DNA of 7,634 nucleotides from Candidatus Coatesiibacteriota bacterium (GTDB lineage Bacteria; Oederibacteriota; CAKKQC01), in the NCBI GenBank assembly GCA_023265785.1, contig JAHFSL010000109.1:1-7634 (forward strand). The letters are read 5' to 3'. A model generated the notes under the pieces. It saw only the letters and a list, made by a program, of their open reading frames with translations. It was not told the origin of the DNA and ran no database searches. This document shows positions 7,382 to 7,634 of the stretch, in pieces. How positions within the stretch are numbered: position 1 is the stretch's first letter; every line of letters begins with the position of its first letter. Made by a program: the position numbers and the translations under genes.

Positions 7382-7634
7382 TCAGCGGCGGCCGCGTCCG
7401 CCCCCGCCGCCGCCCCGGCCGCCGAAGCCGCGCGGCTTTTCGCCGGGCCGCAGGCTCTTGATGTAGTACGGGCGCGGGTGATAGGTCCCGGCCACCGTCG
7501 ACTTGCGGTAGGCGAAGTCCGGCAGGGTGATCCGGGGCAGGCGCTGACCCAGCAACCGCTCGACCGCGAGGATCCAGCCCTCTTCCTCGGGCGCCATGAG
7601 CGTGAAGGCATCGCCTTCCGCCTCGGCCCGGCCC
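7382..7634 (-). CDS. DEAD-box RNA helicase (RhlE type), C-terminal 83 residues
   Basis: This leftward gene enters from the right edge; only its last 83 complete codons and the TGA stop are in the window. The visible part begins GRAEAEGDAFTLMAPEEEGW, which matches the sequence just after helicase motif VI (HRIGRTGR) in DEAD-box proteins. It is followed by a helix and a short basic segment, ERLLGQRLPRITLPDFAY, like the end of RhlE-type helicases. The protein finishes in a Gly/Arg-rich tail, RGFGGRGGGGGGRGRR, the kind of disordered RNA-binding extension common on cold-shock and ribosome-assembly helicases. Complete members unwind short RNA duplexes using ATP. The ATPase core is outside the window, so intactness cannot be checked. 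It is the first visible gene of the leftward run, and the promoter of that run would lie beyond the window. Confidence 0.85.
   Translation of the reverse strand, partial: GRAEAEGDAFTLMAPEEEGWILAVERLLGQRLPRITLPDFAYRKSTVAGTYHPRPYYIKSLRPGEKPRGFGGRGGGGGGRGRR

Noticed and set aside
5995..7461. 488-codon plus-strand open frame opposite the lipid kinase and HAD genes
   Set aside because: It is antisense to two genes with complete family motifs; its translation is Arg/Pro/Ala-rich with no recognisable domain. Long antisense frames are expected in GC-rich coding DNA.
1..7634. CRISPR arrays, tRNA/rRNA genes, insertion sequences, integration sites, toxin-antitoxin or defence cassettes
   Set aside because: No direct-repeat arrays, cloverleaf-like sequences, transposase motifs or terminal inverted repeats were seen. 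The GHKL ATPase alone is not sufficient to call a defence system.

Overview
The window is strongly GC-rich, with G/C dominating third codon positions, and is packed with protein genes from end to end. It carries seven protein-coding genes, two of them cut by the window edges. I see no RNA gene, mobile element, CRISPR array or long repeat, and no gene-free stretch longer than about 70 bases. A secreted GH123/DUF4091-type glycosidase beside a pair of xylose-isomerase-like TIM-barrel proteins is a combination typical of glycan-degrading Planctomycetes, Verrucomicrobia and related PVC bacteria. I favour that group, perhaps a high-GC verrucomicrobial lineage, but this rests on gene content only.

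Left part (1-4171): a carbohydrate-related divergent cluster. Two sugar-phosphate isomerase/epimerase-like genes run leftward (405-1160, then 1-408 leaving the window) and overlap by an ATGA, so they are probably translationally coupled. A 68-base spacer (1161-1228) separates them from a rightward gene (1229-4171) for a 980-residue exported protein. That protein has beta-sandwich-like N-terminal regions and a C-terminal GH123-like barrel with an intact Asp-Glu pair. A plausible joint role is extracellular release of sugars from an amino-sugar-containing glycan followed by intracellular isomerisation. The substrate is not readable from sequence.

Right part (7634 down to 4206): a leftward run of four closely spaced genes. 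They are the C-terminal end of a DEAD-box RNA helicase (RhlE type, Gly/Arg-rich tail), a HAD subfamily IA phosphatase, a diacylglycerol/sphingosine-kinase-like lipid kinase starting at a GTG, and a 506-residue stand-alone GHKL (Hsp90/MutL/MORC-like) ATPase. Gaps are 34, 7 and 33 bases, so the run could be one transcription unit whose promoter lies outside the window. It converges on the glycosidase gene with only 34 bases between stop codons.

Most of the window is ordinary housekeeping and glycan metabolism. The least explained gene is the GHKL ATPase. It has intact nucleotide-binding motifs, a probable S5-type transducer region with a candidate catalytic lysine, a disordered Pro/Ala-rich linker and a small C-terminal helical domain, and no obvious partner such as a histidine-kinase, restriction or topoisomerase subunit in view. 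I do not find convincing evidence of a complete, previously undescribed system within these 7.6 kb.
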